NCBI RefSeq assembly: GCF_035607555.1
Contig: NZ_JAVHWZ010000001.1
Coordinates: 603,501 to 667,500 of the forward strand
Source of the DNA: Candidatus Bealeia paramacronuclearis
Lineage (GTDB): Bacteria; Pseudomonadota; Alphaproteobacteria; UBA9655
Direction of reading: 5' to 3'
DNA length: 64,000 bases
Part shown: positions 45,361 through 55,172 of the stretch, one piece after another
Position numbering within the stretch: position 1 is the stretch's first letter
Layout of the letters: every line of letters begins with the position of its first letter
Translations under genes and position numbers: made by a program
Notes under the pieces: model-generated
What the model was told of the DNA's origin: nothing
The model's database searches: none
The model's input: only the letters and a program-made list of their open reading frames with translations

Positions 45361-45899
45361 AGATCCTTAACTGAGTCTTTATAATCTTGGGAGTCCTTGA
45401 GAATTTTCATGTACCCAATGGGGTGTCTTTGGATCATTTTAAACGCAACCCCATCAAAGTCACCACGTGCGCCACAATAGTAATTACGGCATGTTTTCCC
45501 ACCATTGGCACCATCTTGAAATGAGATAGTGTCAGCAGTAGGAATAATTTTAAGTTGGCATCCCTCAAGAGATGAATCCTCTGTCTCAGTATTATACAAA
45601 AAGGAACCATCTTTCTGATAGGTTGCAAGACCATACAAGCCGCAGCTATGGCCATTGAAAAACTGCAAGCTCGTCTTAAAGTAGAGTATATCATTTGTGA
45701 CAGGAACAACTTCGAGAATGTTTTCAGAATCATATTTTGAGCCATCAACAAGACCATTTTTAAAGTGGTATTTATAAACACCCTCAATCTGATGCATAAG
45801 TGCTGAAGCCTTATTTTCAGATGATGGCGCTGAAAAGAGGGGACCGTTGCTTAGGGTCCCCAAAATCAATCCCGCCACAATACCCAGTTTTATTTTCAT
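45348..45899 (-). CDS. Hypothetical exported cysteine-containing protein
   Basis: 183 residues with a signal peptide ([20 protein letters not shown]). The mature part is mostly beta-strand-like with five cysteines ([38 protein letters not shown]), suggesting disulphides and a small lipocalin- or lysozyme-inhibitor-like fold; I do not recognise a named family. The ATG overlaps the clpB stop (ATGA), so it is translated from the clpB message. That coupling hints at heat- or stress-linked expression of an envelope protein. Confidence 0.65.
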   Translation of the reverse strand: MKIKLGIVAGLILGTLSNGPLFSAPSSENKASALMHQIEGVYKYHFKNGLVDGSKYDSENILEVVPVTNDILYFKTSLQFFNGHSCGLYGLATYQKDGSFLYNTETEDSSLEGCQLKIIPTADTISFQDGANGGKTCRNYYCGARGDFDGVAFKMIQRHPIGYMKILKDSQDYKDSVKDLKKD

Positions 45900-48463
45900 C
45901 CAATCATAAGTCCCTTATCATTTGCGGAAACTGTCACTGTCTCTCCGTCTTTGATTTTGCCTTCAAGGATTTGCGTGGCCAAAGGGTTTTGAAGGCTTCT
46001 TTGAAGCACACGTTTTAAAGGACGTGCGCCATAGGCAGGATCGTATCCCTCATCGGCAAGCCACGTTAAAGCCTTATCATCCAATTGAAGGATAATTTTA
46101 CGATCCTCAAGAAGATTCATAAGACGCTGCAATTGAATCTTTACAATGTCGCCCATGTCTTCCCGAGAAAGGCGTTTGAAGAGAAGAATCTCATCAATAC
46201 GGTTAAGAAACTCTGGACGAAAAGCAGATCTTACCACGTCCATCACTTGCTCGCGAACGTCTTCGGAAGGCTCCCCTTGATGCTCAGCCAAAACATGGCT
46301 GCCTAAGTTTGAGGTCATAATAATGAGCGTATTTCTAAAATCAACGGTGCGCCCCTGTCCGTCCGTCAAGCGGCCATCATCAAGCACTTGAAGAAGAACG
46401 TTGAATACATCGGGATGCGCTTTTTCGATCTCATCAAAAAGGATCACTTGATAAGGACGACGGCGCACGGCTTCCGTTAAAGTTCCACCCTCCTCATAGC
46501 CCACATAACCGGGAGGGGCGCCAATAAGTCGGGAGACTGAATGCTTCTCCATAAATTCCGACATATCAATGCGGGTCATAGCCGATTCGTCATCGAAAAG
46601 AAACTCCGCCAAAGCTTTAGTGAGTTCAGTTTTTCCGACCCCCGTGGGTCCTAAAAAGAGGAATGATCCAATGGGGCGATTGGCATCTTGAAGTCCCGCC
46701 CGTGCGCGCCTGACTGCTTGGCTAATAGCCACCACCGCCTCGCTTTGACCAATCACACGATTGCTTAAATTTGTCTCCATTTGAAGGAGCTTTTCCCGTT
46801 CGCCTTCTAGCATTTTATCAACGGGAATTCCAGTCCATCGTGAGACGATACTTGCGATGTCATCGGCACTGACTTCCTCGCGAACAATATGCGCATTTTC
46901 GTTTGATTCGGCCACGTGAATCTTCTTCTCAAGGTCAGGAATAACCCCATACAAAAGCTCTCCCGCCCGCGTCAGATTTCCCTGACGTTGGGCAAGCTCC
47001 AGTTCATTTCGTGCTGTATCTAATGATTCTTTCAATTTATGGGCGGCTTGGAGTTTATCCTTTTCCCCCTGCCAGGCACTTGTCATTTGACTCACCAGTG
47101 CCTCAAGTCCTGAAATTTCATCCTCCAGTTTGGAGAGTCTTTCTTTGGACGCCTCATCAGTTTCTTTTTTAAGGGCTTCGCGTTCAATTTTGAGTTGGAT
47201 CAAACGACGGTCTAATTCATCGAGTTCCTCAGGTTTGGAATCGACTTCCATGCGAAGGCGGCTTGCTGCCTCATCCACAAGATCGATGGCTTTATCTGGC
47301 AAAAACCGATCCGTGATATAGCGATTCGAAAGCGTTGCTGCAGCCACAATGGCCCCATCCGTAATCCGAATCCCATGGTGAAGTTCGTATTTTTCCTTCA
47401 AACCCCTTAGAATTGAAATGGTATCCTCAACTGTGGGCTCACTTACAAAAACGGGTTGGAATCGGCGCGCAAGCGCCGCATCTTTTTCGATATGCTTGCG
47501 ATATTCATCTAAAGTCGTGGCTCCCACGCAGTGGAGTTCCCCACGGGCCAAGGCCGGCTTTAAAAGATTAGCCGCATCCATAGCGCCATCGGCTTTTCCA
47601 GCCCCCACAAGGGTGTGAATCTCATCGATGAAAACAATAATTCCACCTTCGGACGAAGTAATTTCTTGTAAAACGGCTTTGAGTCGCTCTTCAAATTCTC
47701 CGCGATATTTGGCACCTGCAATAAGAGACCCCATATCCAAAGACATAAGATCAATATGTTGAAGAGACTCTGGAACGTCTCCCTTCACAATGCGATGGGC
47801 AAGTCCTTCGATGATCGCAGTTTTTCCAACGCCCGGTTCACCGATTAAAATAGGATTATTTTTGGTCCGCCTTGAGAGAACTTGAATCGTTCTGCGAATT
47901 TCTTCATCGCGCCCAATGACAGGATCAAGTTTTCCAGCACGTGCGAGTGCTGTTAAATCTGTTGCGTATTTTTTGAGGGCATCATAACGATCTTCCGCAG
48001 TAGCCGTATCTGCTCGCCTTCCTTTGCGCATAGCCACAATAGCATGGCTCAGGTTTTGAGAGGTAACTCCCCCGGCGGCCAAAGCCCTACCTGCTTCGCT
48101 TTCTTTCGTCAGGGCAAGTGCTAAAAGCAGATATTCGACGGTTACAAAACTATCCCCCGCTTTTTGTGCTGCCTCTTCGGCCATCTCAAAAACTTTTCCA
48201 AGGTCAGGGGAGAGATAAACTTGTCCCGCACCGGCGCCTTCAATTTTTGGTAGCTTGGCAAGATCTTGGATATTGACGGCAATGACTTTTGTGGGATCTC
48301 CCCCCGCAGATTGAATGAGGGATGCAGCCATCCCCTCCTCATCATCGAGAAGGGCCTTTAAGAGATGGGATGGCATAATGCGTTGATTTCCATCACGGTG
48401 GGCGATGGTTTGTGCGGCCTGTAAGAATCCTTTTGCACGCTCGGTATATTTTTCAAGATTCAT
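45896..48463 (-). CDS. clpB: ATP-dependent disaggregase ClpB
   Basis: Hsp104/ClpB chaperone, 855 residues, which with DnaK extracts proteins from aggregates. Double Clp-N domain, AAA1 with GEPGVGKT and [14 protein letters not shown], the long coiled-coil middle domain (about 400-525), AAA2 with GPTGVGKTE and the C-terminal D2-small domain ([14 protein letters not shown]). The ATG at 48463, after GGGAGA, gives the standard start [10 protein letters not shown]; an upstream in-frame GTG is less likely. Downstream of a DUF4167 gene by 39 bases. No obvious sigma-32 promoter was seen by eye. Confidence 0.96.
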   Translation of the reverse strand: MNLEKYTERAKGFLQAAQTIAHRDGNQRIMPSHLLKALLDDEEGMAASLIQSAGGDPTKVIAVNIQDLAKLPKIEGAGAGQVYLSPDLGKVFEMAEEAAQKAGDSFVTVEYLLLALALTKESEAGRALAAGGVTSQNLSHAIVAMRKGRRADTATAEDRYDALKKYATDLTALARAGKLDPVIGRDEEIRRTIQVLSRRTKNNPILIGEPGVGKTAIIEGLAHRIVKGDVPESLQHIDLMSLDMGSLIAGAKYRGEFEERLKAVLQEITSSEGGIIVFIDEIHTLVGAGKADGAMDAANLLKPALARGELHCVGATTLDEYRKHIEKDAALARRFQPVFVSEPTVEDTISILRGLKEKYELHHGIRITDGAIVAAATLSNRYITDRFLPDKAIDLVDEAASRLRMEVDSKPEELDELDRRLIQLKIEREALKKETDEASKERLSKLEDEISGLEALVSQMTSAWQGEKDKLQAAHKLKESLDTARNELELAQRQGNLTRAGELLYGVIPDLEKKIHVAESNENAHIVREEVSADDIASIVSRWTGIPVDKMLEGEREKLLQMETNLSNRVIGQSEAVVAISQAVRRARAGLQDANRPIGSFLFLGPTGVGKTELTKALAEFLFDDESAMTRIDMSEFMEKHSVSRLIGAPPGYVGYEEGGTLTEAVRRRPYQVILFDEIEKAHPDVFNVLLQVLDDGRLTDGQGRTVDFRNTLIIMTSNLGSHVLAEHQGEPSEDVREQVMDVVRSAFRPEFLNRIDEILLFKRLSREDMGDIVKIQLQRLMNLLEDRKIILQLDDKALTWLADEGYDPAYGARPLKRVLQRSLQNPLATQILEGKIKDGETVTVSANDKGLMIG

Positions 48464-48502
48464 GGATGGTCTCCCTTTTACCAATACAAGAATAAAAAAT
48501 GA

Positions 48503-48931
48503 CTACAGAGTGGTTGGCGCAGTCTCCTCCCCCTCTGAAGTAGGCTCGCTTGAGGGTAAGGTTGCCATAGGTTGAGGTTCAGATGCAACTGTTTCTGTTT
48601 GTGTGGGCAGTTGAGAACCTTGACCAGCACCTTCTCTAGGCATCTCTGGAAGTGGAGCTTGGGGTGCGCGCACCGGTGGGCGGAAGGTGTTTAAAACACG
48701 CTGATAATGATCAGCATGTTGGTAATAACCTTCAGCAGCCACGCGATCACCGGATGAAGCCGCCTCGCGAGCCATGTTCAGATATTTCATCAGTTGTTGT
48801 TGCGCTGTGGCCTTCATCCTGGGATCATAATGATCTCCAGAATCACTCATAGGCTGAGAAAATTGTTGGTTGGGTCGCCCACGAGATTGTGAATGGTGAC
48901 GCGGACGTTTCGCATATGTATTTGGTTTCAT
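48503..48931 (-). CDS. DUF4167 protein
   Basis: 142 residues. The N-terminal half (about 20-80) has the alphaproteobacterial DUF4167 pattern: basic, Asn/Gln-rich lead, then KATAQQQLMKYLNMAREAASSGDRVAAEGYYQHADHYQRVL, read in pieces at residues 40-80. The C-terminal half is a Pro/Glu/Thr-rich disordered tail. The family is of unknown function, often annotated as RNA-associated, and in alphaproteobacteria commonly lies next to clpB as here. Start ATG at 48931. Confidence 0.82.
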   Translation of the reverse strand: MKPNTYAKRPRHHSQSRGRPNQQFSQPMSDSGDHYDPRMKATAQQQLMKYLNMAREAASSGDRVAAEGYYQHADHYQRVLNTFRPPVRAPQAPLPEMPREGAGQGSQLPTQTETVASEPQPMATLPSSEPTSEGEETAPTTL

Positions 48932-49163
48932 GAAATTGACATCAATGTTGTTAAAAAATATGTTGAACGCTCATCTCTTCCGAGAGAAACCTAAAATCAT
49001 TAATTTGTTTTAGGATTTAAAGGCTACGACTGCGTGACCTTCCTGATATGTTTATCATTAGCTGTCTTCTTGTCTTTTGCCAAGAGAAAAATGAACAAAC
49101 CGGCCTGAAAGTTTTTAGAGGGCTGTTTATGTTGTTTCCGCAAATTCGTCCCCCTCAAAAAAT

Positions 49164-49712
49164 TTATTTCGAAGGAGCTACGACCATGATGATGCGCTTG
49201 CCTTCAAGTTTTGGCAATTGCTCCATTTTAATGGTGTCACCCAGTTCTTCTCGCATACGATCCAAAACCTTAATTCCAAGTTCTTGGTGAGCCATTTCAC
49301 GTCCACGGAATTTGACAGAGATTTTGACTTTATCGCCATTTTCAATGAACTTTTTTGCACTACGCATTTTGACTTGATAGTCATGTTCATCAATGGTGGG
49401 GCGCACATAAAGCTCTTTGACATCGACAACTTTTTGTTTTTTCCGGACCTCAGCCTTTTTCTTTTGGGCTTCGAACTTGTATTTTCCATAGTCCAAAATT
49501 TTGCAAACCGGAGGTTCAGCATTGGGAGAGATTTCAACCAAATCAAGGCCAGCTTGGAAAGCACGGTCAAGTGCATCTCGTCGGCTTACAACGCCGACCA
49601 TCTCACCATTTTCATCAACTAAACGGACTTTTGGGGATTGGATGTGTTCGTTAACGCGAGGACCATCAGTTGTTGGCGCTGCGTTAGGGTCGCGAGGGGT
49701 ACGGATGTTCAA
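49164..49712 (-). CDS. infC: Translation initiation factor IF-3
   Basis: IF-3, 182 residues. N-domain NEHIQSPKVRLVDENGEMVGV and SPNAEPPVCKILDYGKYKFE, C-domain VKMRSAKKFIENGDKVKISV, KFRGREMAHQELG. IF-3 genes generally use rare start codons; here no ATG fits, and the TTG at 49712 sits 6 bases after AGGAG and right behind the thrS stop, giving the start NIRTPRDPNA. A longer reading frame extends into thrS but lacks its own ribosome-binding site. Downstream rpmI-rplT, usual partners, are absent. Confidence 0.93.
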   Translation of the reverse strand: MNIRTPRDPNAAPTTDGPRVNEHIQSPKVRLVDENGEMVGVVSRRDALDRAFQAGLDLVEISPNAEPPVCKILDYGKYKFEAQKKKAEVRKKQKVVDVKELYVRPTIDEHDYQVKMRSAKKFIENGDKVKISVKFRGREMAHQELGIKVLDRMREELGDTIKMEQLPKLEGKRIIMVVAPSK

Positions 49713-49731
49713 AAAAGCTCCTATTGTTATG

Positions 49732-51708
49732 TTAATCGTTAATGCAGACTTGGACGCGTTCTTTAACGCATTCCTCATGTCCATGAGAAGAGCGTTTGTG
49801 CGGTGGACGCGCCTCACTACCTAGTTTACGAATTGCATCAGCAAGTGCAAGTATTTCTTGTGACTCACCGCCAAGTTTACGAATGGCCACGGTGCCTTCT
49901 TCCGCTTCGCGCTTACCCACTACAAAAATGTAGGGGACTTTCTGAAGGCTCAGTTCGCGGATTTTGTAATTGATTTTCTCGTTTTTAAGCTCTAATTCGG
50001 CACGAAGTCCGGCACGCTTCAAGGCATCATAGACCTGTTGCGCATAAGCATCACCTTCTTGCGTAATGGTGGTGACTGCCACTTGTACAGGTGCCAACCA
50101 CAGCGGGAATTTTCCAGCATAGTGCTCGATCAAAATTGCAATAAAGCGTTCGAACGATCCAAAGATTGCACGATGGAGTATGACGGGACGGTGTTTTTTA
50201 CCGTCTTCCCCGATATAAGTCGCATCCAATCGTTCTGGCAAAACAAAATCTAATTGTAGAGTGCCACATTGAAACTCTCGGCCCAAAGCATCTTTTAAGA
50301 CGAACTCCAACTTCGGTCCATAAAAGGCTCCTTCGCCTGGATTCAAGGAATAGCTAAGGCCTGCGGCTTTGGCACCTTGCTCCAAAAGGAGCTCGGCCTT
50401 ATCCCAAAGCTCGTCTTGCCCCGCCAGATTTTCGGGGCGGTCAGAAAAGCGTACAGTGACCTCCTCAAATCCGATCTCTTTATAAACTTCCAAAAGAAGG
50501 CTACAGAATTTAAAGGTTTCGTCTTTGATTTGATCTTCGGTCGCAAAAATATGCGCATCATCCTGCACAAACGATCGAACGCGGGTCAGGCCAGAAAGCG
50601 CACCTGAAGGCTCATTTCGGACGCAAGATCCAAATTCCGCCATGCGCAATGGCAAATCGCGATAGCTTTTAATACCTTGCTTGAAAATTTGAATGTGACA
50701 AGGGCAGTTCATGGGCTTCAGCGCCAAGAAAGTATCTCCATCTTCAAGCGTGAACATACCCTCGCGAAATTTTTCCCAATGTCCTGATTGCTCCCAAAGT
50801 GAGCGATCCACAAGGGAGGGTGTATTCACCTCCACATAGTCTTGTTCGGAGATTTTATCGCGAATGTAATTTTGAAGAATTCGGTACAGCGTCCAACCTT
50901 TGGGATGCCAGAAAACAGAGCCTACGGCTTCCTCTTGAAGGTGGAACAAATTCATCTCGCGGCCCAATTTCCGGTGGTCACGCTTTTCCGCTTCTTCCAA
51001 TTGGAAGAGGTAATCTTTAAGCTCTTTCTCTGAAGGCCACGCCGTTCCATAAATACGCTGGAGCTGGGGATTCTTAGGATCGCCGCGCCAGTACGCCCCC
51101 GCCAATTTCATTAGCTTGAAGGCTTTTCCAAGTTTTCCTGTAGACGGCAAATGGGGGCCGCGGCAAAGGTCAATAAATTTTCCTTGGCGGTACAAACTGA
51201 TGGTTTGATCCTCCGGCAAATCGGAAATGATTTCAGCTTTGAAATGTTCACCCATGTCTTTGAAGAATTGAATGGCCTCGTTACGATTCCAAATTTCGCG
51301 CGTAATCTCTTCGTTGCGATCCACAATCTCGCGCATACGGTCTTCAATTTTTACAAGGTCATCCGGGTTAAAAGCTGTTTCCCGGAAAACGTCATAATAA
51401 AAGCCATTTTCAATGGCAGGACCGATGGTGATTTGGCATTCGGGATAAAGCTCTTTGACGGCTTCTGCAAAAACGTGAGCCGCGTCATGACGAATAATCT
51501 CAAGGCCTTCAGGATTTTTCTTGGTCACAATTTGGACGTCCGCATCTTTTTCAATCAGGCGCGTTAAATCCCACAGTTCCCCATTTACACGGGCTGCGAC
51601 CGCATCCTTGGCAAGGCCAGGACTGATACTTTCTGCAATCGTAAGGCCCGTCGTCCCGGCAGAGGAATACTCTTTAACCGTTCCATCAGGCAATCGAATC
51701 GCAACCAT
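49732..51708 (-). CDS. thrS: Threonyl-tRNA synthetase
   Basis: Class II aminoacyl-tRNA synthetase, 658 residues. Order: TGS domain (about 1-62, [11 protein letters not shown]), editing domain with [16 protein letters not shown] and the [14 protein letters not shown] motif, catalytic core (motif 2 [18 protein letters not shown], zinc-binding MNCPCH and [19 protein letters not shown] as motif 3) and an anticodon-binding domain (about 560-640). The C-terminal 15-20 residues are basic and slightly longer than usual. Stop lies 19 bases before infC. Confidence 0.97.
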   Translation of the reverse strand: MVAIRLPDGTVKEYSSAGTTGLTIAESISPGLAKDAVAARVNGELWDLTRLIEKDADVQIVTKKNPEGLEIIRHDAAHVFAEAVKELYPECQITIGPAIENGFYYDVFRETAFNPDDLVKIEDRMREIVDRNEEITREIWNRNEAIQFFKDMGEHFKAEIISDLPEDQTISLYRQGKFIDLCRGPHLPSTGKLGKAFKLMKLAGAYWRGDPKNPQLQRIYGTAWPSEKELKDYLFQLEEAEKRDHRKLGREMNLFHLQEEAVGSVFWHPKGWTLYRILQNYIRDKISEQDYVEVNTPSLVDRSLWEQSGHWEKFREGMFTLEDGDTFLALKPMNCPCHIQIFKQGIKSYRDLPLRMAEFGSCVRNEPSGALSGLTRVRSFVQDDAHIFATEDQIKDETFKFCSLLLEVYKEIGFEEVTVRFSDRPENLAGQDELWDKAELLLEQGAKAAGLSYSLNPGEGAFYGPKLEFVLKDALGREFQCGTLQLDFVLPERLDATYIGEDGKKHRPVILHRAIFGSFERFIAILIEHYAGKFPLWLAPVQVAVTTITQEGDAYAQQVYDALKRAGLRAELELKNEKINYKIRELSLQKVPYIFVVGKREAEEGTVAIRKLGGESQEILALADAIRKLGSEARPPHKRSSHGHEECVKERVQVCIND

Positions 51709-51796
51709 GTTCTTGTTTCCTTTGTTTCAAATCATCTCTATACGAGTCTCGTAAAACGCATTGTCATACTGAATTTATTTCAGCACTTTTTTCTGA

Positions 51797-51848
51797 GATC
51801 CTGAAGTGATCCCGGATTAAGTCCGGGACTAAAGGTTCAGGATGACAA
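51797..51848. repeat. Dispersed palindromic repeat, copy B
   Basis: Outer inverted arms ATCCTGAA (51798-51805) and TTCAGGAT (51836-51843) enclose an inner CCCGGA/TCCGGG stem, so the whole element is a nested palindrome followed by GACAA. Related to copy A at 43716-43768 through about 40 matching bases. Confidence 0.75.
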
Positions 51849-52089
51849 GCACAGTTTGCTCAACGTTTCACTTCCAACTCAGACTTATCTTTTTAAGAGA
51901 CTTATAACTTCTTTTCAAGAGAAGACTTGATGTGTCTTGAAATAATTCTATGTATCTTCTACTCCCTCGGAGTGGTGCAAACGCATCGTACGGTATTTTT
52001 GATTCTTATAAAAATGCAGAGGATCCTACTTTGCGGTGAATGCTTTCTCTAATCCCCGTAGATTTTGCTGAGAATAAGGTGTGTAATTT

Positions 52090-52104
52090 CCTCAAAATTT
52101 GAGG
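52090..52104. promoter_or_regulatory. Candidate operator upstream of mccA
   Basis: Perfect inverted repeat CCTCAAA-A-TTTGAGG, 142 bases before the mccA start. Shape fits a dimeric regulator site; the regulator is unknown. Confidence 0.3.
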
Positions 52105-52245
52105 ATATCTAAAACTTGAGGAAACTCAAAAAGAATGATTCAGGAGGTCGCAGCACTAGCTATTCGCTTGTTCATAAAAAAAACTTGAATCCGCGCCAAA
52201 GTCGCCTATAGTAATTTTAAAAACAGGGATGGATAAAATAAGAAC

Positions 52246-54252
52246 GTGGTAGAAAAAAGACTTCAAAAGCTTCTGATTGCCAATCGGGGCGAGATTGCGT
52301 GCCGAATTATGAAAACCGCGCAACGGATGGGTATTCGCACCGTTGCGATTTATTCGGAAGTGGATCAAAAGGCGGTTCATGTGGCGAGTGCCGATGAGGC
52401 GTATTGTGTGGGGCCGGCTTCCGCGTCTGAGAGTTATCTTAGTGTTTCCAAAATTATTGAGATTGCAAAGCGTGCTCAGGTGGACGCTATTCATCCAGGC
52501 TATGGATTTCTTTCTGAAAATCCAGAATTTGCAGACGCGTGCGAAAAGGCAGGAATTCGATTTGTAGGGCCGAGCCCCACCTCCATTCGGAGCATGGGAA
52601 GCAAAAGCCTGGCCAAAGAGATTGCGAAAAAGGCAGGGCTTCCTGTGATTCCTGGATTTCATGGAAAAGATCAGTCGGAAACGCTTCTTTTGAAAGAAGC
52701 TCAACGGATGGGTTTTCCTCTCATCATTAAGGCGGCTTTGGGGGGAGGTGGCAAAGGCATGCGGATTGTCGAGACGGTGGAGGCTTTTTCTGAGGCTCTC
52801 CTCTCTTGTCGGAGGGAAGCTAAATCCGCCTTTGGGGACGAGACCGTTTTATTGGAGAAATACATTTCTTCGCCACGTCACGTGGAGGTGCAGATTTTTG
52901 GAGACACTTTTGGAAATATCATTCATTTGTTTGAGCGAGATTGTTCCCTTCAAAGACGTCATCAAAAGATTTTAGAAGAAGCTCCCGCTTTTGGTCTTTC
53001 AGAAGAGTTGCTTTCAAGAATGCGAGAAGCTGCGATGAAATTGGCAGAATCCGTTGAATACGTTGGTGCTGGGACGGTTGAGTTTTTGGTGGATCAAAAC
53101 GGTGAATTTTATTTCATGGAAATGAACACGCGCCTTCAGGTTGAGCATCCTGTTACGGAAGAAATCACAGGAGTTGATCTTGTGGAATGGCAAATTCGTG
53201 TGTCTCAAGGGGAAAAACTGCCTCCTCAATCCGAAATTAAATGTCAAGGGCATGCCATTGAAGTGCGTCTTTATGCAGAAGATCCCGGTAAGAATTTTCT
53301 ACCGCAAACGGGAACTATTTCAGTTTTTGATGAGGCCCTTCCTGATGCGCGAATTGACAGCGGTGTGAAACGGGAGTCTCAGATTTCATCTTATTATGAT
53401 CCGATGATTGCAAAATTGACTGTTAAGGGCCGGGATCGTGAGACGGCTTTTCAAAAAACCAAGATTGCTCTTGCGTCTTGGCGTATCGGAGGTTTAAAAA
53501 CCAATCAAGAATTCCTTTTGAATTTGATTCAAGATGCGCGCGTTCTTGAAGGATCTCATGATGTGGGGCTTTTGGATCGAGCTGGCGATGAATTTTTAGA
53601 GTCCCATTCCGATTTAAGCCCTTTTAATCTCGCTGCAGCCCTTTTCTTTTTGTTCTCTCCAAATTCCAAAATTTCGTCTCCTTGGGATCAAAAAGAGGGA
53701 TGGACGATTCAAGGTTATCAGCCTCAAGCTATTAAAATGAAAAATGGATCTCAGGAAGAGATTTTATTAATGGCCACCTATTTTCAAGACGGATGGGACT
53801 TTGAGAAATTTGGAAAAGTAAGCTACGTTTGGGAAAAGGCAGGGGAGGGACTTTGGTATCTTCAGATATCCTTCAATGGCGAAACCCACCGTGTTTCCCT
53901 TTTTGAAAAAGAGGGGGTGTGTACAGTCTTTTTCCAAGGGCTCACGCACACCTATACGCTTTGCTTTCCTTGGGAAACAGAAGTTGTGTTGCAAGAAACA
54001 GAGCATCATTTAAGGGCGCCCATGACCTCAAAAGTGATTGATATTCGGGTTCAAGAAAATGATGAGGTTGTAAGGGGAGAACCGCTTGTGATTCTGGAGG
54101 CCATGAAAATGGAGCATGCCATTCGGGCGTCCCAATTGGCTCATGTGAAGAGGATTTTTTATAAAATTGGAGATATCGTTGAGGAGGGGGCGGAGCTCAT
54201 TGAACTCGAGCCTCTGGAGGAAAAAGTCCATGTTATGGCCCAAGCAAGTTAA
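52246..54252 (+). CDS. mccA: Acyl-CoA carboxylase biotin-containing subunit (probably methylcrotonyl-CoA carboxylase)
   Basis: 668 residues with biotin carboxylase and biotin carrier parts fused, as in propionyl- and methylcrotonyl-CoA carboxylase alpha chains. ATP-grasp motifs KAALGGGGKGMRIVE and MEMNTRLQVEHPVTE; the biotin attachment site is EAMKMEH near residue 620. The downstream HMG-CoA lyase, overlapping by 23 bases, points to leucine breakdown, hence MccA rather than PccA (inference). The carboxyltransferase subunit is not in this window. GTG start; upstream palindromes may regulate it. Confidence 0.85.
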   Translation: MVEKRLQKLLIANRGEIACRIMKTAQRMGIRTVAIYSEVDQKAVHVASADEAYCVGPASASESYLSVSKIIEIAKRAQVDAIHPGYGFLSENPEFADACEKAGIRFVGPSPTSIRSMGSKSLAKEIAKKAGLPVIPGFHGKDQSETLLLKEAQRMGFPLIIKAALGGGGKGMRIVETVEAFSEALLSCRREAKSAFGDETVLLEKYISSPRHVEVQIFGDTFGNIIHLFERDCSLQRRHQKILEEAPAFGLSEELLSRMREAAMKLAESVEYVGAGTVEFLVDQNGEFYFMEMNTRLQVEHPVTEEITGVDLVEWQIRVSQGEKLPPQSEIKCQGHAIEVRLYAEDPGKNFLPQTGTISVFDEALPDARIDSGVKRESQISSYYDPMIAKLTVKGRDRETAFQKTKIALASWRIGGLKTNQEFLLNLIQDARVLEGSHDVGLLDRAGDEFLESHSDLSPFNLAAALFFLFSPNSKISSPWDQKEGWTIQGYQPQAIKMKNGSQEEILLMATYFQDGWDFEKFGKVSYVWEKAGEGLWYLQISFNGETHRVSLFEKEGVCTVFFQGLTHTYTLCFPWETEVVLQETEHHLRAPMTSKVIDIRVQENDEVVRGEPLVILEAMKMEHAIRASQLAHVKRIFYKIGDIVEEGAELIELEPLEEKVHVMAQAS

Positions 54253-55132
54253 AATTGTGGAAGTGGGGCCTCGGGACGGCCTTCAAGCAGAGCGCGGTGC
54301 GATGTTGAGCGTTGCGGCGCGCGTAAAACTTATTGATCTTTTGTCTGAATCAGGGCTTCAGTCTCTTGAAGCGGGCAGTTTTGTTTCTTCAAAAAGCATT
54401 CCTGCCATGGCCAATTCTGAAGATGTTTTTGATAAAATCCAAAAGAAGCCTGGCGTGGATTATGCGTTTTTGGTGCCCAATTTTAAAGGTTTTGAAATTG
54501 CTCAACATCATGGCATCAAATCCATTTCAGTTTTTACAGCAGCGTCTGAGGCTTTTTGCCAAAGAAATACGAAATGTTCGATTCAAGAAAGTTTTGAGCG
54601 GTTTTCTGAATTTATTCCACTCGCAAAAGCCCAAGGTATGCGGGTGAGGGGCTATGTTTCATGCATTTTCCGCTGCCCTTATGAAGGGTATATCCAGCCT
54701 CAAAAAGTCGTGCAGGTGGCTGAAACGCTTTTGGATATGGGATGCGATGAAATTGCTTTTGGCGACACTATTGGTGTGGGAACTCCTCAAGATGTGATTG
54801 CTCTTTTAGAACGTGCAACATTTCCCAAAGAAAAAATGGCCATGCATTTTCATGATACTTACGGGATGGCCATTGCTAATATTACAGTGTCTCTTGAAAA
54901 GGGAATTCACATATTTGATGCTTCCTTGAGTGGATTGGGAGGATGTCCTTATGCAGAAGGAGCATCTGGAAATGTGGCCACCGAAGATGTGATCTATTTA
55001 CTGAATGGTCTTGGAGTCGATCATGGCGTCAATATGAATAAACTTATGGAGGCTAGTGCTTACATTGATGGACTTTTGAGTCGCAAATCGGGGTCTAAGG
55101 TCGCCCTTGCGCTTCAGGGGGGGTGTGTGTAG
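54230..55132 (+). CDS. mvaB: Hydroxymethylglutaryl-CoA lyase
   Basis: Splits HMG-CoA to acetoacetate and acetyl-CoA, the last step of leucine degradation. 300 residues, a DRE-TIM aldolase barrel: VEVGPRDGLQ near the start holds the substrate base and metal aspartate, MAMHFHDTYG the metal-binding histidines and GLGGCPYAEGASGN the signature cysteine loop. The ATG at 54230, 9 bases after GGAGG, is chosen over an upstream start inside mccA. Confidence 0.93.
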   Translation: MLWPKQVKIVEVGPRDGLQAERGAMLSVAARVKLIDLLSESGLQSLEAGSFVSSKSIPAMANSEDVFDKIQKKPGVDYAFLVPNFKGFEIAQHHGIKSISVFTAASEAFCQRNTKCSIQESFERFSEFIPLAKAQGMRVRGYVSCIFRCPYEGYIQPQKVVQVAETLLDMGCDEIAFGDTIGVGTPQDVIALLERATFPKEKMAMHFHDTYGMAIANITVSLEKGIHIFDASLSGLGGCPYAEGASGNVATEDVIYLLNGLGVDHGVNMNKLMEASAYIDGLLSRKSGSKVALALQGGCV

Positions 55133-55172
55133 TCTAGCTCGTATCAGTATTTAAAATAAGGAATTTTTAAAA

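Larger units (their letters stand above)
51709..52245. other. 537-bp intergenic region between thrS and mccA
   Basis: Divergent promoter region. It contains palindromic repeat copy B (51797-51848) and, nearer mccA, a CCTCAAA/TTTGAGG palindrome (52090-52104) plus a TTGAG-GAAA-CTCAA hairpin (about 52116-52129). No coding sequence is convincing here; a minus-strand frame running out of mccA is a shadow. Confidence 0.6.

Noticed and set aside
48464..49163. Sigma-32 heat-shock promoter for clpB
   Set aside because: No recognisable -35/-10 pair was found before DUF4167 or clpB.
52156..52704. 182-codon minus-strand frame overlapping the mccA start
   Set aside because: It is antisense to the conserved biotin carboxylase N-terminus and has no family resemblance.
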